Assembly (NCBI GenBank): GCA_047974415.1
Contig: JBKECH010000115.1
Location: forward strand, 1 to 24,833
Direction of reading: 5' to 3'
From: JBKEAJ01 sp047974415
GTDB lineage: Bacteria > Bacteroidota > Bacteroidia > Bacteroidales > Prolixibacteraceae
Length of the DNA stretch: 24,833 bases
Shown: positions 6,755-15,357 of the stretch, one piece after another
How positions within the stretch are numbered: the stretch's first letter is position 1
Layout of the letters: every line of letters starts with the position of its first letter
Notes under the pieces: model-generated
Databases searched by the model: none
What the model saw: only the letters and a program-made list of their open reading frames with translations
What the model was told of the DNA's origin: nothing
Position numbers and translations under genes: made by a program

Positions 6755-8143
6755 TTATTTGGCGTATGGTTCGCTTATAGGTATTGGTACAACATATTTT
6801 ATCTCTTTTACTTCGGGTGGGAGCCATAAGAAATTATCCTTACCTACGTTGAGCCTTTTATAAGCGTAAAATGCTTGACCTTCGGCAAAAAACTCCTTGC
6901 GGTATTCCTTAATAAGCTCTATTTTAACAAGCTCTGCATCGTTGGGTAGGGGAGCAGGAGAGAGGTTGCGACTAGCTCTAAAATCATCCCAATACTGCTG
7001 TCCCTTCGCAATGTCTGTGGCTGTTTCAATAGCTATTAAGTACATCTCGCTCAGACGTATAAGAGGGACTCTTCTGTAATCGCCGTTGAGAGACGAAGGC
7101 GCATTGTCCGAAACCTTATACTTAATTATAGAGTAGGCAGAAGTTCCGTTCTCTGAGGTATTAGTTTCCCAAAGCATTGTTTCTCTAATGTCAGAGCCAG
7201 TGTTGCCGTACAATTCGGTATTAACGATAATAGTGTTTGTGCCTTTTTTCAGGGTTTGGTTTCCGAATGTTGAAGTGTATAAATTATACATGTCGTAATT
7301 GTGTATCCCGAAAAATTGTTCTCCTGTTAGGTTATAATTACCTCCTGCAAAATCAGTGGCTTTACCTAAGGTTCTTTCTGTGCTAGCTATAATGTTGCTG
7401 GCGAGCTCATAAGCTTTATTCTTTTCACCAAACCATAGAGCAACTCTTGCCTGTAATGCTTTTGTCGCTTCGGCATTCATTCGTAGTGGACTCATAAATG
7501 AGTAGTTGCCATGTTGTTCCGCATCTGTCAGTAGGGTGTCGGCAGCAATCATATCTTTTTCGAGAGTTTTCTTATATTCGCCGTAATTAATATACGGATG
7601 ATTGTCTTTAGATATGGTAGTAGCATACGGAAGGATGTCATCGCCAGTTTCAGTGTTGGGTACGGGGCCAAACATTCGCAGAATGTCAAAATGAATATAA
7701 GCACGAAGCCCCAAGCATTCGCCCTTTATCTGAGCATAAAGACCCTCAGTAGTAAACATATCTTGCTTTATGTCTAATTCCATCAGAATTGCATTTATTT
7801 CTGATATGGTGAAATACTGATGCTGAAAAATGTTCTCAATGTTGCGTTCTACCTTAGCATCACCATAATTAAACTTATTTAGATATTCTGGGGTGGTAGC
7901 TTCTTCAACATCCCACGATGAAACTAGATGCTCAATAGTGCTCATGCTTAGCTGTTTGCCATATGTCTGTTCGCTCTTCATTGCGATGTATACACCGTTT
8001 AGGGCGTCCTTAAACCCTTGTTCGGATTCAAACATCTCTTCTGCTGGTACTTGTCCTTCGGGCATTACCTTTAGCCATTCGTTGCACGAACTTAGCGTCA
8101 ATATATAGCTCAGTCCGACAAGATATAATATATATGATTTCAT
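6755..8143 (-). CDS. SusD/RagB-type substrate-binding lipoprotein 1
   Basis: 462-residue SusD homologue, the surface lid that binds substrate and closes over the SusC barrel. The lipobox is L-S-S-C with Cys20, and the mature protein starts CNEWLKVMPEG, the usual SusD beginning. Family traits visible are the early helix EMFESEQGFKDALNGVY, the TPR-like helical region (LRAYIHFDILRMFGPVP), and the C-terminal segment RVPLIRLSEMYLIAIE with RKEFFAEGQAFYAYKR. It is slightly shorter than typical SusD (about 500 residues). The gap to the upstream SusC is 124 bp, longer than elsewhere in the operon. The substrate cannot be read from the sequence; the DUF4843 and PKD-like partners hint at a non-starch, perhaps peptide-like ligand. 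Confidence 0.93.
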   Translation of the reverse strand: MKSYILYLVGLSYILTLSSCNEWLKVMPEGQVPAEEMFESEQGFKDALNGVYIAMKSEQTYGKQLSMSTIEHLVSSWDVEEATTPEYLNKFNYGDAKVERNIENIFQHQYFTISEINAILMELDIKQDMFTTEGLYAQIKGECLGLRAYIHFDILRMFGPVPNTETGDDILPYATTISKDNHPYINYGEYKKTLEKDMIAADTLLTDAEQHGNYSFMSPLRMNAEATKALQARVALWFGEKNKAYELASNIIASTERTLGKATDFAGGNYNLTGEQFFGIHNYDMYNLYTSTFGNQTLKKGTNTIIVNTELYGNTGSDIRETMLWETNTSENGTSAYSIIKYKVSDNAPSSLNGDYRRVPLIRLSEMYLIAIETATDIAKGQQYWDDFRASRNLSPAPLPNDAELVKIELIKEYRKEFFAEGQAFYAYKRLNVGKDNFLWLPPEVKEIKYVVPIPISEPYAK

Positions 8144-8267
8144 ATGTTTATCTTTATTTTTTAGTTGTCATATGTATTTCACAAGAAATTTTAATCATCC
8201 TTCTGTCTGTGAATTTGGAATATTAAAATTTACATGTTCGTTTCATAATTGTCGATTAATTGGATGG

Positions 8268-11200
8268 TTAAAAAATTACGTTAATACCAAACGCGAAATT
8301 CCTTGAGAATGGATAGCTTGTACCTCGTTCTCTTTTTACTGTAGATATGTAGAATAAGTTTCCAGCATTGCCTGTTAGTTCAAAATTTTCTATGCCCATA
8401 TTCTTCACAAATTTCATAGATTTCAGGCTGTACCTTATGTTTATGTTCTGCATTGTGAGGGTATTTTCATTTTGGACAAAACGTGTTGATTTGTAAGTGG
8501 TTTTTGTGTCGAACAAGGATTTAAATGCAGCCTGATCGCCAGCTTGTTGCCAGCGGTCGTCGTACACACGACTGTCGACGTTGTACCTGTAGTTTGCATT
8601 CTCAACCCTGTTAATTAAAGTCGAGTTGTAGACCTGACCGCCGAGTCTGTATCCAAAAGACATGGTGAGAGATAGGTTTTTACGTCGGAACGAAGTATTT
8701 ATATTTCCTTGAAGTTTGGGCTGTGTGTCTCCAGCATCTATTAAATCGTCAGAACTCCAGATATACGATTCTTCTCCATTCTTCTTTAGGTATACTTCTT
8801 TTCCTGTGCTTGGATCGATGCCTAATGAGCGCACCACCCATATTGTACTCATAGAATGACCCTCTTTATAGAGCTTATTGGGGTCAGCAGCTTCTTGGCG
8901 CTCCAGTTCTTCTTGCGCTTCTTTTAGGGCTTGCGATAATTCATTTATTTTATTGATGTTATGAATGCCCGAAATTCCAATGTTCCATGAAATACCTTTC
9001 GAATAGTCCCTAATAATAAACGATGTCAGTCTGAATTCTAAACCTCTATTCGAGACCTCTCCAATGTTTGCAACATAACTATCAAAGCCATTTGACGGAG
9101 GCAAATTTACTGATGATATCATGCCGTCGGTACGTTTGTTGTAGAAGTCTATACTTGCTGATAGACGTCCTTTCCAGAATTGCGACTCGAGCCCAAGGTT
9201 GTAGCTGAATGTTTGTTGCCACTCCAAATCGTCGTTACCTAAGGCCATTAAATATGCTCCTGAAAGGCTATAGTAGCGGTCGTCGGGATAGTATTTGTAG
9301 GTTGATAGTGCTTGATATGGGCTGAAATTCTGAGAGCCACGTGTTCCAACAGAAGCTCTTAATCTTAGCTGGTTGATGATAGAGCCTTTTAGGAACTCTT
9401 CTTCATGTATATTCCAACCTGCTCCAGCAGACCAAAATGGTGCAAAACGTCTGTCTGCTCCGAATTGCGACGAACCGTCTGTGCGTAACGAAAAGTCAGT
9501 GAAGTATTTGTTGTCGTACATATAGCTGGTGTTGAATGTTAGTCCAATGGAGCGCGATACACGGTCGGTGCCACTTGGGGCGCCATCTTTGGCATATTGA
9601 ATAGCAGCTCCTATATAATCGACACTCTCGCTGGTAAATCCTTCAGCTTTAAATGTGTAGAATGAATTATTATTTTGTCGGATGTCGTAGTTGCCCCCTG
9701 CAAATATGACATGTTTGTCGTTCAGCACTTTGTTGTAGCTCAGGTTTAAGCTTCCATCGTAGTTGAAGCCTTTGCCCGAACCGTATTTGTATGAGCCTTT
9801 GCGGAAGAAATCAGCTTCCGAGAATTCGGCAAAGTCCGTATGACTTGCTGGTTTGTAGTTGTCTGAAGTGTTGCTTAGCTTGCTCAAACCTAAGCTAGCT
9901 CTGAGTTTCAGCGATTCTAAAATGTTCCACTCTGCGGATAAATTGTTTGTGATTTTAGTCTCTTCGTTTTTGTCGAATGTGTTTAGTTGAGCATTATACA
10001 AAGGGTTGGTAGGTAGCTTGTTCCATAAGTAGGAGTGGTTATTGTCTCCAAAGTTCCCTACTTGTTTTGTAATCTCTCCGTTCGCATCGTAACCAGTCCA
10101 ATATGGGTTCATGGTAACATATTGCGAGAATGAACCGTAGGGGCTGTTCTCTTCATTTGTAACACCAACAATAAGGTTGTTTTGGAAGAGCCAGTTCTTA
10201 CGACGTAGAACTATTTTTAGACTTCCGTTAAACACTTGTTTTCCAGAGCTTTTCATGACTCCTTTTATGTCGTTGTATTGTACGGTTCCAGAATAACTAA
10301 AGCTTCTATCCCCTCCTTCTATGCGTAGGTTGTGCTTTTGTCCTATGCCCGTATGCACAGGTTTAGATAGCCAGTAGGTGTCTACGCCTTTGTTCACTTG
10401 TGATAGGATTGTATTGTAATATTGTTTGAGCTTAAAATCGTCAAACGGGGTCTTGCCATTGTATAGGCCTACAGTGCGCTCTAGTTCCAGCTTCTCTCTG
10501 GCATTTAGCATGTTGTAGGAAGTGAGGTCGGGAGCTTCTATCATCATATCGCTTCGCAAAGTAATGCGCATATTTCCTTGTTCGGGCTGTTTTGTTGTTA
10601 CCACTACCACTCCGTTAGCTCCGCGCGAGCCATATATGGCAGTTGCAGACGCATCTTTTAATATGGTTATTGATGCAATGTCATTTTCATTCATGTTTTG
10701 CAATATGCTCATGTTCGATTCAAAGCCATCAAGAATTACCAATGGAGTGTTTAACGATGCTGCGGCTTCGTCTTGTAAATCGCCCACATTAGGCAAGCTG
10801 GTGTTGCCACGAATTTGAATGTCTGGCAGACGATTGGGATCTGAACCAAAAGAGTTGCTCTCGATTATGTTGAAAGCTGGGTCGATGTTGCGAAGAGTTG
10901 CTAATACATCTCTATTGCCAAATCGTTGAAGTTCTTCGGCCTTCACTGTTGTAACTGCACCAGTATACGATTCGGCTTTACGTGTAAATAAACCTGTTAT
11001 CACAACTTCTTCCACCTGACTTACATTGGGGAGGAGGCTGGCATTGATAATAGACTGTTTTCCTACCTCTTCGGTGTAGCCTTTTGTGCCAATAAACGAA
11101 AAACTGATACTTCCTGGGACTCCACTAGGTATGCTTAATTCGTATTCGCCATTGTGGTTGGTAACAATCATGACCAAAGGATTTGGAGCTCCCTTTTTTC

Positions 11201-11447
11201 GGAACACAACATTTACCCCTGCCATGGGATCGCCATTTTCGTCTACAACTTTACCCGTAATTACTCTGCTCTTGGAGTCTTGTTGCTGGGTAGCATTCGC
11301 ACTTGTTACCGTCCCGATGGGGTCAGCGTTTGCCATTACGGCTCCAACCAAAGTGCTCAGAGCAATAAGCATTATTGTTTTTTGCATAATGCCTAAAGAC
11401 TTATTCCTGTTTTGCATGCAGGAATTGATTAGGTGTTCATTTCTCAT
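8268..11447 (-). CDS. SusC/RagA-type TonB-dependent transporter 1
   Basis: 1059-residue outer-membrane importer. In order: an N-terminal signal region (hydrophobic core MLIALSTLVGAVMANA at 26-41), a carboxypeptidase-regulatory-like beta domain (about 61-140), the TonB-box region around EEVVITG (146-152), the plug with the family signature YGSRGANGVVVVTTK (272-286), and a beta-barrel ending in FGINVIF with a terminal Phe. Start choice is uncertain: Met11 or Met21 (11417 or 11387) would give a more ordinary signal peptide than Met1. There is no STN domain, so unlike the second SusC it should not signal through an anti-sigma factor. It is first in a four-gene operon and has a leader of over 600 bp before it. 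I see no regulator next to it. Confidence 0.95.
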   Translation of the reverse strand: MRNEHLINSCMQNRNKSLGIMQKTIMLIALSTLVGAVMANADPIGTVTSANATQQQDSKSRVITGKVVDENGDPMAGVNVVFRKKGAPNPLVMIVTNHNGEYELSIPSGVPGSISFSFIGTKGYTEEVGKQSIINASLLPNVSQVEEVVITGLFTRKAESYTGAVTTVKAEELQRFGNRDVLATLRNIDPAFNIIESNSFGSDPNRLPDIQIRGNTSLPNVGDLQDEAAASLNTPLVILDGFESNMSILQNMNENDIASITILKDASATAIYGSRGANGVVVVTTKQPEQGNMRITLRSDMMIEAPDLTSYNMLNAREKLELERTVGLYNGKTPFDDFKLKQYYNTILSQVNKGVDTYWLSKPVHTGIGQKHNLRIEGGDRSFSYSGTVQYNDIKGVMKSSGKQVFNGSLKIVLRRKNWLFQNNLIVGVTNEENSPYGSFSQYVTMNPYWTGYDANGEITKQVGNFGDNNHSYLWNKLPTNPLYNAQLNTFDKNEETKITNNLSAEWNILESLKLRASLGLSKLSNTSDNYKPASHTDFAEFSEADFFRKGSYKYGSGKGFNYDGSLNLSYNKVLNDKHVIFAGGNYDIRQNNNSFYTFKAEGFTSESVDYIGAAIQYAKDGAPSGTDRVSRSIGLTFNTSYMYDNKYFTDFSLRTDGSSQFGADRRFAPFWSAGAGWNIHEEEFLKGSIINQLRLRASVGTRGSQNFSPYQALSTYKYYPDDRYYSLSGAYLMALGNDDLEWQQTFSYNLGLESQFWKGRLSASIDFYNKRTDGMISSVNLPPSNGFDSYVANIGEVSNRGLEFRLTSFIIRDYSKGISWNIGISGIHNINKINELSQALKEAQEELERQEAADPNKLYKEGHSMSTIWVVRSLGIDPSTGKEVYLKKNGEESYIWSSDDLIDAGDTQPKLQGNINTSFRRKNLSLTMSFGYRLGGQVYNSTLINRVENANYRYNVDSRVYDDRWQQAGDQAAFKSLFDTKTTYKSTRFVQNENTLTMQNINIRYSLKSMKFVKNMGIENFELTGNAGNLFYISTVKRERGTSYPFSRNFAFGINVIF

Positions 11448-12082
11448 AAATTATAAAGTTATATTCATTCTGTATGTAATTTTGTTTATACAAATAAAGT
11501 CTGCCCATTCGGGTCTGTTTTCTCTACATTTAGTCATATTCTCGCACAAGAGCACGACTAAATTGGCTCGTTTTATGTGTATATTCTGTTTTGTTTGTAA
11601 ATTTTCTGCAAGGATAAGAGAAAAGTTTGACTTAAAGAAATAAAAAGAAGATATTTGCAATATGTTAATCTTTGGCGTTTTTATTTTAGTCTCAATTGCC
11701 CTTGTTTATAATATGTTGCGTGTCTAGGTACAGGTCCTTGTGTAGACATCTTTAATATTGTTTGGCATTTTTACGCACATTGTTTTAATGCCTTTGTTAT
11801 TAGGTGATTGTGCGCTGTGGCGCTTTGTGGTTGCTACTTTGAGAACGGTAGCTTGTTATTGTGTGTCTTTGACGTAGATATCTTTAGTAATGAGCTTGGC
11901 AGGCCTCTTTTATTTTAGAATGTTGCGGGTTAATTTTATCTATCTATGTAGCGTTGTTTTAACTGTTATTAAACAACGGTAGAATATATTTTTTTATTGC
12001 TTGTAGTTTTAGAAATGTGATTTTTTGTAATTAAAGTTATGGAGTTGCGTTTAATTTGTTATTTTGAGTCGAGAATAAAAAA
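11448..12082 (-). other. Long leader/intergenic region upstream of SusC 1
   Basis: About 635 bp without a credible gene lie between the TlpA-2 terminator and SusC. The segment is AT-rich on both strands. Promoter-like fragments on the minus strand are imperfect (TATCCTTG near 11616, TTTATTTG near 11498), and I cannot pick a start site. A weak inverted pair TGTCTA/TAGACA lies near 11720-11748. The length would allow a long 5' UTR or a small RNA, but nothing decides this. Confidence 0.4.
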
Positions 12083-12135
12083 AGAGCAGATGGTTTATTC
12101 TTAGTGCTTGTAGACTAAGAATGTTCATCTGCTCT
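12083..12135 (-). terminator. Two-step hairpin terminator of sulfatase-TlpA operon
   Basis: The outer stem is AGAGCAGATG (12083-12092) with CATCTGCTCT (12126-12135). A second perfect stem, ATTCTTAGT (12097-12105) with ACTAAGAAT (12114-12122), sits inside it. On the minus strand the structure is followed by a run of seven Ts. It lies 33 bp after the stop codon of the minus-strand TlpA-2 gene and separates this operon from SusC. Confidence 0.9.
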
Positions 12136-12168
12136 ATATTGTACCAGACTAAAACAAATAAACCTATA

Positions 12169-13572
12169 TTATTGGTTAAGATATTTGTTTATCATTTGTT
12201 TTAATCCAGGTGTTGATGGACGTGGTGCTGCCGACGATGCTAAATTGCCGTTTTTGTCAATAACAATGAAACGAGGAATGCCCTTAATATTGTAAAATTT
12301 AGCGATGTCGCTATTCCATCCACCGGCAAAAAGCTGAATGCCTGATAGTTCTTCCTTCTTGACGAAGTCTGCCCATTTTTGTTTGTTTTTTTCTTCATCG
12401 ATGGATACCGACATAAAAGCAACGTCTTTTCCGTGATATTCTTTTTCCAGCTTTTTGAAATGGGGTATTTCCTTTTTGCAAGGTCCACACCATGTTGCCC
12501 AGACATCAATAACGACCACTTTGCCTTTTAGGTCTGAAAGTGCTACCATTTTGCCGTTGATGTCAGGATATTTGAAGTCTACCGCTGGCTGTCCTTCCTT
12601 GTTGTCTTTTGCCAGGCGAGTTTTAATAGCGTCCATTCTGGCCTTCTGGTCTTCAGTGAGTATATACTTGCTTTCTCTAGCTTCATAGTCGATAAATGTT
12701 TGGTAGGATTTAAATCTTATGGCTTGTTCAACAGACATTTCTCCTATGAGGGTGTCATTTTTTATGATGCCGTGATAATCGTCTTTTAAGTCACCTCCTT
12801 TAAGAGCTTGAGTTGTAAAGAATAGGGTGCTAAGTAGACGTGCTCCTTGCGGATATTTTAGTATGCTGGCATTGGAAGTGATTTTGCTCACGTCCAAATC
12901 TCTGTAGTATTGGATAAAATCGTCACTTTGGGGGTGTGCCATGCGAGGTAGGTAATTGAAAGCCACTGCAAGATACATAAAGTCGTGCTCTTTGAAACTG
13001 TTGAAAGCCGTTTCAAATGTTGAGTTGCCTGTGCTAGTTATGCTCAGGGACTTAAGCTCTTCTAGTTTCTTTTCCAATAGAGGGAAGTAATTAACATAGG
13101 TAGATCCTACTTTTACTCCATTTTCTCTAACAAAGTTGTGTTCCAAGGGGAATACAAAATTGTGCCATTGCTCCATTGCTTTGTTTTCTTTTGTGTTGTC
13201 GCCTGTAAGTGTATATGTTGAGTCATTAAACTCTACATTTAGGACGTCGCCAGGTTTAAAATAAAAAGTGTACTTGCTAATGTTCATGCTACCCTTTTTT
13301 GTTCCAACTACGTATAATCCTTCTTTTTTCAGGGGAGTTGCTAGGCTGAACTTGTTGTCTAATGTTGGTATCGTGCTTGATATTTCTTCAAGTCTGCCGT
13401 CCACTATCTTGAACAAGGATACGCCTTCGTCTTTCCTGTCCCATTTTCCATTTATTACTGCCACTCCTCCATTTTTATTTGACGAAGAAGTGGTGCACGA
13501 ACTTATTGCCAGCATAAGTATTAATGCTGATAGGAGTCCTAGGGTGAATGCTGATTTTTTCTTTGTTTTCAT
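12169..13572 (-). CDS. TlpA-family thioredoxin lipoprotein, paralogue 2
   Basis: 467-residue envelope thiol-disulfide oxidoreductase and close paralogue of the protein at 1157-2560. The signal peptide ends I-S-S-C with Cys26, and the mature start CTTSSSNKNGG lacks acidic residues, which suggests periplasmic retention. The N-terminal DUF4369-like region and the middle helical region share about half their residues with paralogue 1 by eye. The C-terminal thioredoxin domain, with WCGPC at 361-365 and cis-proline motif GIPRF, shares roughly four fifths. It follows the sulfatase by 23 bp, so the two are probably co-transcribed and may act on a common envelope substrate, or the TlpA protein may keep thiols of the sulfatase or its partners in the right state. 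That link is inference from position only. Confidence 0.9.
   Translation of the reverse strand: MKTKKKSAFTLGLLSALILMLAISSCTTSSSNKNGGVAVINGKWDRKDEGVSLFKIVDGRLEEISSTIPTLDNKFSLATPLKKEGLYVVGTKKGSMNISKYTFYFKPGDVLNVEFNDSTYTLTGDNTKENKAMEQWHNFVFPLEHNFVRENGVKVGSTYVNYFPLLEKKLEELKSLSITSTGNSTFETAFNSFKEHDFMYLAVAFNYLPRMAHPQSDDFIQYYRDLDVSKITSNASILKYPQGARLLSTLFFTTQALKGGDLKDDYHGIIKNDTLIGEMSVEQAIRFKSYQTFIDYEARESKYILTEDQKARMDAIKTRLAKDNKEGQPAVDFKYPDINGKMVALSDLKGKVVVIDVWATWCGPCKKEIPHFKKLEKEYHGKDVAFMSVSIDEEKNKQKWADFVKKEELSGIQLFAGGWNSDIAKFYNIKGIPRFIVIDKNGNLASSAAPRPSTPGLKQMINKYLNQ
12533..12600 (-). repeat. 68-bp identical tract shared by TlpA genes, arm 2
   Basis: Exact reverse complement of 2132-2199. It covers the codons for the linker and first strand of the thioredoxin domain. 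The bases just outside differ at silent positions between the two genes, which makes a recent conversion or exchange event the simplest explanation. Confidence 0.85.
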
Positions 13573-13595
13573 AATCGTTTTCTTTTTTCTTTTTA

Positions 13596-15110
13596 TTATT
13601 CTACAAGCAGTTGCTTGTATGTTTCTTGCATTTCTTTGAGTTTTTCCGGGTTTGTTTCAGCCATATTTTTATGTTGAGAGATGTCGTCCTTAAGGTTGTA
13701 CAGTTGCCATGTGCTGTCGCATCCTATTTCGATATTTACTCCTCTGGCAAGGAAGGCTCCTTTGTAGGGCGGAATCAGTACCCAGTTGCCATTGCGCAAT
13801 ACTGTTTTGTGAGACGCTTCCATTATAAGATTGCTACGACCTTCTTGGCTGTTTCCCATAAGAACCTCTAATAAAGCCTGGCTGTCGTCTGTGCTGACAT
13901 CGCTACCTATTAGTTGTGCCATTGATGATAAAATGTCTATTTGGCAAATTAGAGCATCCGAGACAGTAGGTCTGATTTTACCTTTCCAATATGCCATAAA
14001 GGGGACACGTGTTCCAGCTTCAAACATACTGTACTTCCCTCCTCGTAAAATGCCTGTTTGCTTATGATTTCCAACTTTTTCTACAGCTTCGTCTTTATAG
14101 CCATCGTTGAGCACAGGACCATTGTCACTCGAAAAGATAATAAGGGTGTTGTCTAGTATACCTTCGGATTCTAGAGTGTTTAGTAATTCACCAACACACC
14201 AGTCGGCCTCTACAATAACATCGCCACGAGGTCCCATTCCTGATTTCCCAACAAAGCGAGGGTTCGGAGTGCGCGGCACGTGAGGCTGATGCATGGCATA
14301 GTACAAAAAGAATGGTTTCTCTTTATTTCCTTTGATAAAGTCTTGTGCCTTTGTCAAGAAATGGTCTGCCATGTCAACGTCTGACCAAAGTGCACTTTTG
14401 CCACCCTTCATGTATCCTATGCGTGATATTCCATTCACAATGCTGTGGTCATGTCCGTGGTCGTACATCATTGTCAGCATTTCGGGGTTTTTTCGACCTG
14501 TGGGTTCGCCTTCGAAATTGTGCTTGTAGCTCACTTCAATGGGGTCATTAGGGTTCAGATTGTCGACCTTGCCATTTTCAATGTACACCGTAGGCACGCG
14601 GTCTTGAGTTGCAGCCATGATATAAGAGTAATCAAAGCCGATATCGTTAGGGCAGGGGCTGATATGCTCGTTCCAGTCTATGTTTCCATTGCCTAGCCCT
14701 AGGTGCCACTTCCCAACGATGCCTGTATTGTACCCCTTCTCTTTGAAAACTTTAGGAAGCGTAAGCTGAGCAGTGTCGATGAGTAGAGCTGCTGAGCCAG
14801 GAAGTATTTGTACTCCCTTTTTTTTCCAAGGGTAAACTCCTGTTAGCAGTCCGTAGCGGCTAGGGGTGCAGGTGGATGACGTGGCGTGTCCATCGGTAAA
14901 GCGCACTCCCTCGTTTGCTATTTTGTCGAAATTAGGAGTTTTAAGAGATGTTGCTCCGTATGCACCAAGATCTCCGTATCCCAAGTCGTCCATATATATT
15001 ATTATAACATTGGGTGTGCTAGGAGAGTGAGAATTAGTTTTGTCACAAGCTCCAAGAAGGATAGCGAGAAGTGCTGATAAAAACAGATAGTTATTTTTTT
15101 TATTTCTCAT
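13596..15110 (-). CDS. Type I (formylglycine) sulfatase lipoprotein
   Basis: 504-residue sulfatase that would remove sulfate esters, probably from a sulfated sugar. The lipobox is L-G-A-C with Cys22. The metal-binding start NVIIIYMDDLGYGD (34-47) is followed by the maturation motif C81-T-P-S-R85, where Cys81 is converted to formylglycine; LLTG completes the signature. GIVGKWHLG and SSDNGP, other conserved active-site blocks, are present. The Cys form is the substrate of the anaerobic radical-SAM maturase, which is not in the window. CDKTNSHS after lipidation has only one acidic residue, so the surface or periplasmic side is unclear. The gene is first in an operon with TlpA-2 and divergent from the GH3 gene, which suggests joint action on one glycan. 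The sulfatase subfamily and substrate cannot be set from motifs alone. Confidence 0.92.
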   Translation of the reverse strand: MRNKKNNYLFLSALLAILLGACDKTNSHSPSTPNVIIIYMDDLGYGDLGAYGATSLKTPNFDKIANEGVRFTDGHATSSTCTPSRYGLLTGVYPWKKKGVQILPGSAALLIDTAQLTLPKVFKEKGYNTGIVGKWHLGLGNGNIDWNEHISPCPNDIGFDYSYIMAATQDRVPTVYIENGKVDNLNPNDPIEVSYKHNFEGEPTGRKNPEMLTMMYDHGHDHSIVNGISRIGYMKGGKSALWSDVDMADHFLTKAQDFIKGNKEKPFFLYYAMHQPHVPRTPNPRFVGKSGMGPRGDVIVEADWCVGELLNTLESEGILDNTLIIFSSDNGPVLNDGYKDEAVEKVGNHKQTGILRGGKYSMFEAGTRVPFMAYWKGKIRPTVSDALICQIDILSSMAQLIGSDVSTDDSQALLEVLMGNSQEGRSNLIMEASHKTVLRNGNWVLIPPYKGAFLARGVNIEIGCDSTWQLYNLKDDISQHKNMAETNPEKLKEMQETYKQLLVE

Positions 15111-15160
15111 ATGTTTAATATATTGCTTCCATAATAATATTGCCTCTGGCTTTTGTTTCG

Positions 15161-15228
15161 TTCACCAAAATCCTTGTTTTATTGGGCTTGAAGCCCTCGT
15201 TACGGCGTTCCAATACATAATCTGGGTT
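15161..15228 (+). repeat. Dispersed 68-bp repeat, copy B
   Basis: Ungapped match (60 of 68 positions) to 809-876 in the same orientation. It lies in the 247-bp divergent region between the sulfatase and GH3 genes and would be inside the 5' leader of the sulfatase mRNA if the promoter at 15282-15289 is used. Within this copy GGGCT-TGA-AGCCC can form a small hairpin. Read on the minus strand it is open for about 47 codons, ending just before the sulfatase start, without a convincing start codon. Confidence 0.75.
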
Positions 15229-15281
15229 AAAACCGACTGTATGAAAGACTCGAGTGTTTATGTTTCATCCCAAAAATTTGT

Positions 15282-15289
15282 CAAAAGTA
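15282..15289 (-). promoter_or_regulatory. Candidate -7 element for sulfatase operon
   Basis: On the minus strand this reads TACTTTTG, an exact fit to TAnnTTTG and the same octamer as in the tRNA-Ser promoter. No clear TTTG is found at -33. It would give a leader of about 170 nt that includes the dispersed repeat. Confidence 0.4.
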
Positions 15290-15333
15290 ATGATTTTTGG
15301 CGTTAAATGTAGTGAAAAGCTCAGGTAATTTAC

Positions 15334-15341
15334 TATTTTTG
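15334..15341 (+). promoter_or_regulatory. Candidate -7 element for GH3 gene
   Basis: TATTTTTG fits TAnnTTTG and lies 16 bp before the ATG at 15358, implying a very short leader. The -33 region has no good TTTG, so the call is weak. Confidence 0.35.
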
Positions 15342-15357
15342 TCCCAATTGTAAATTA

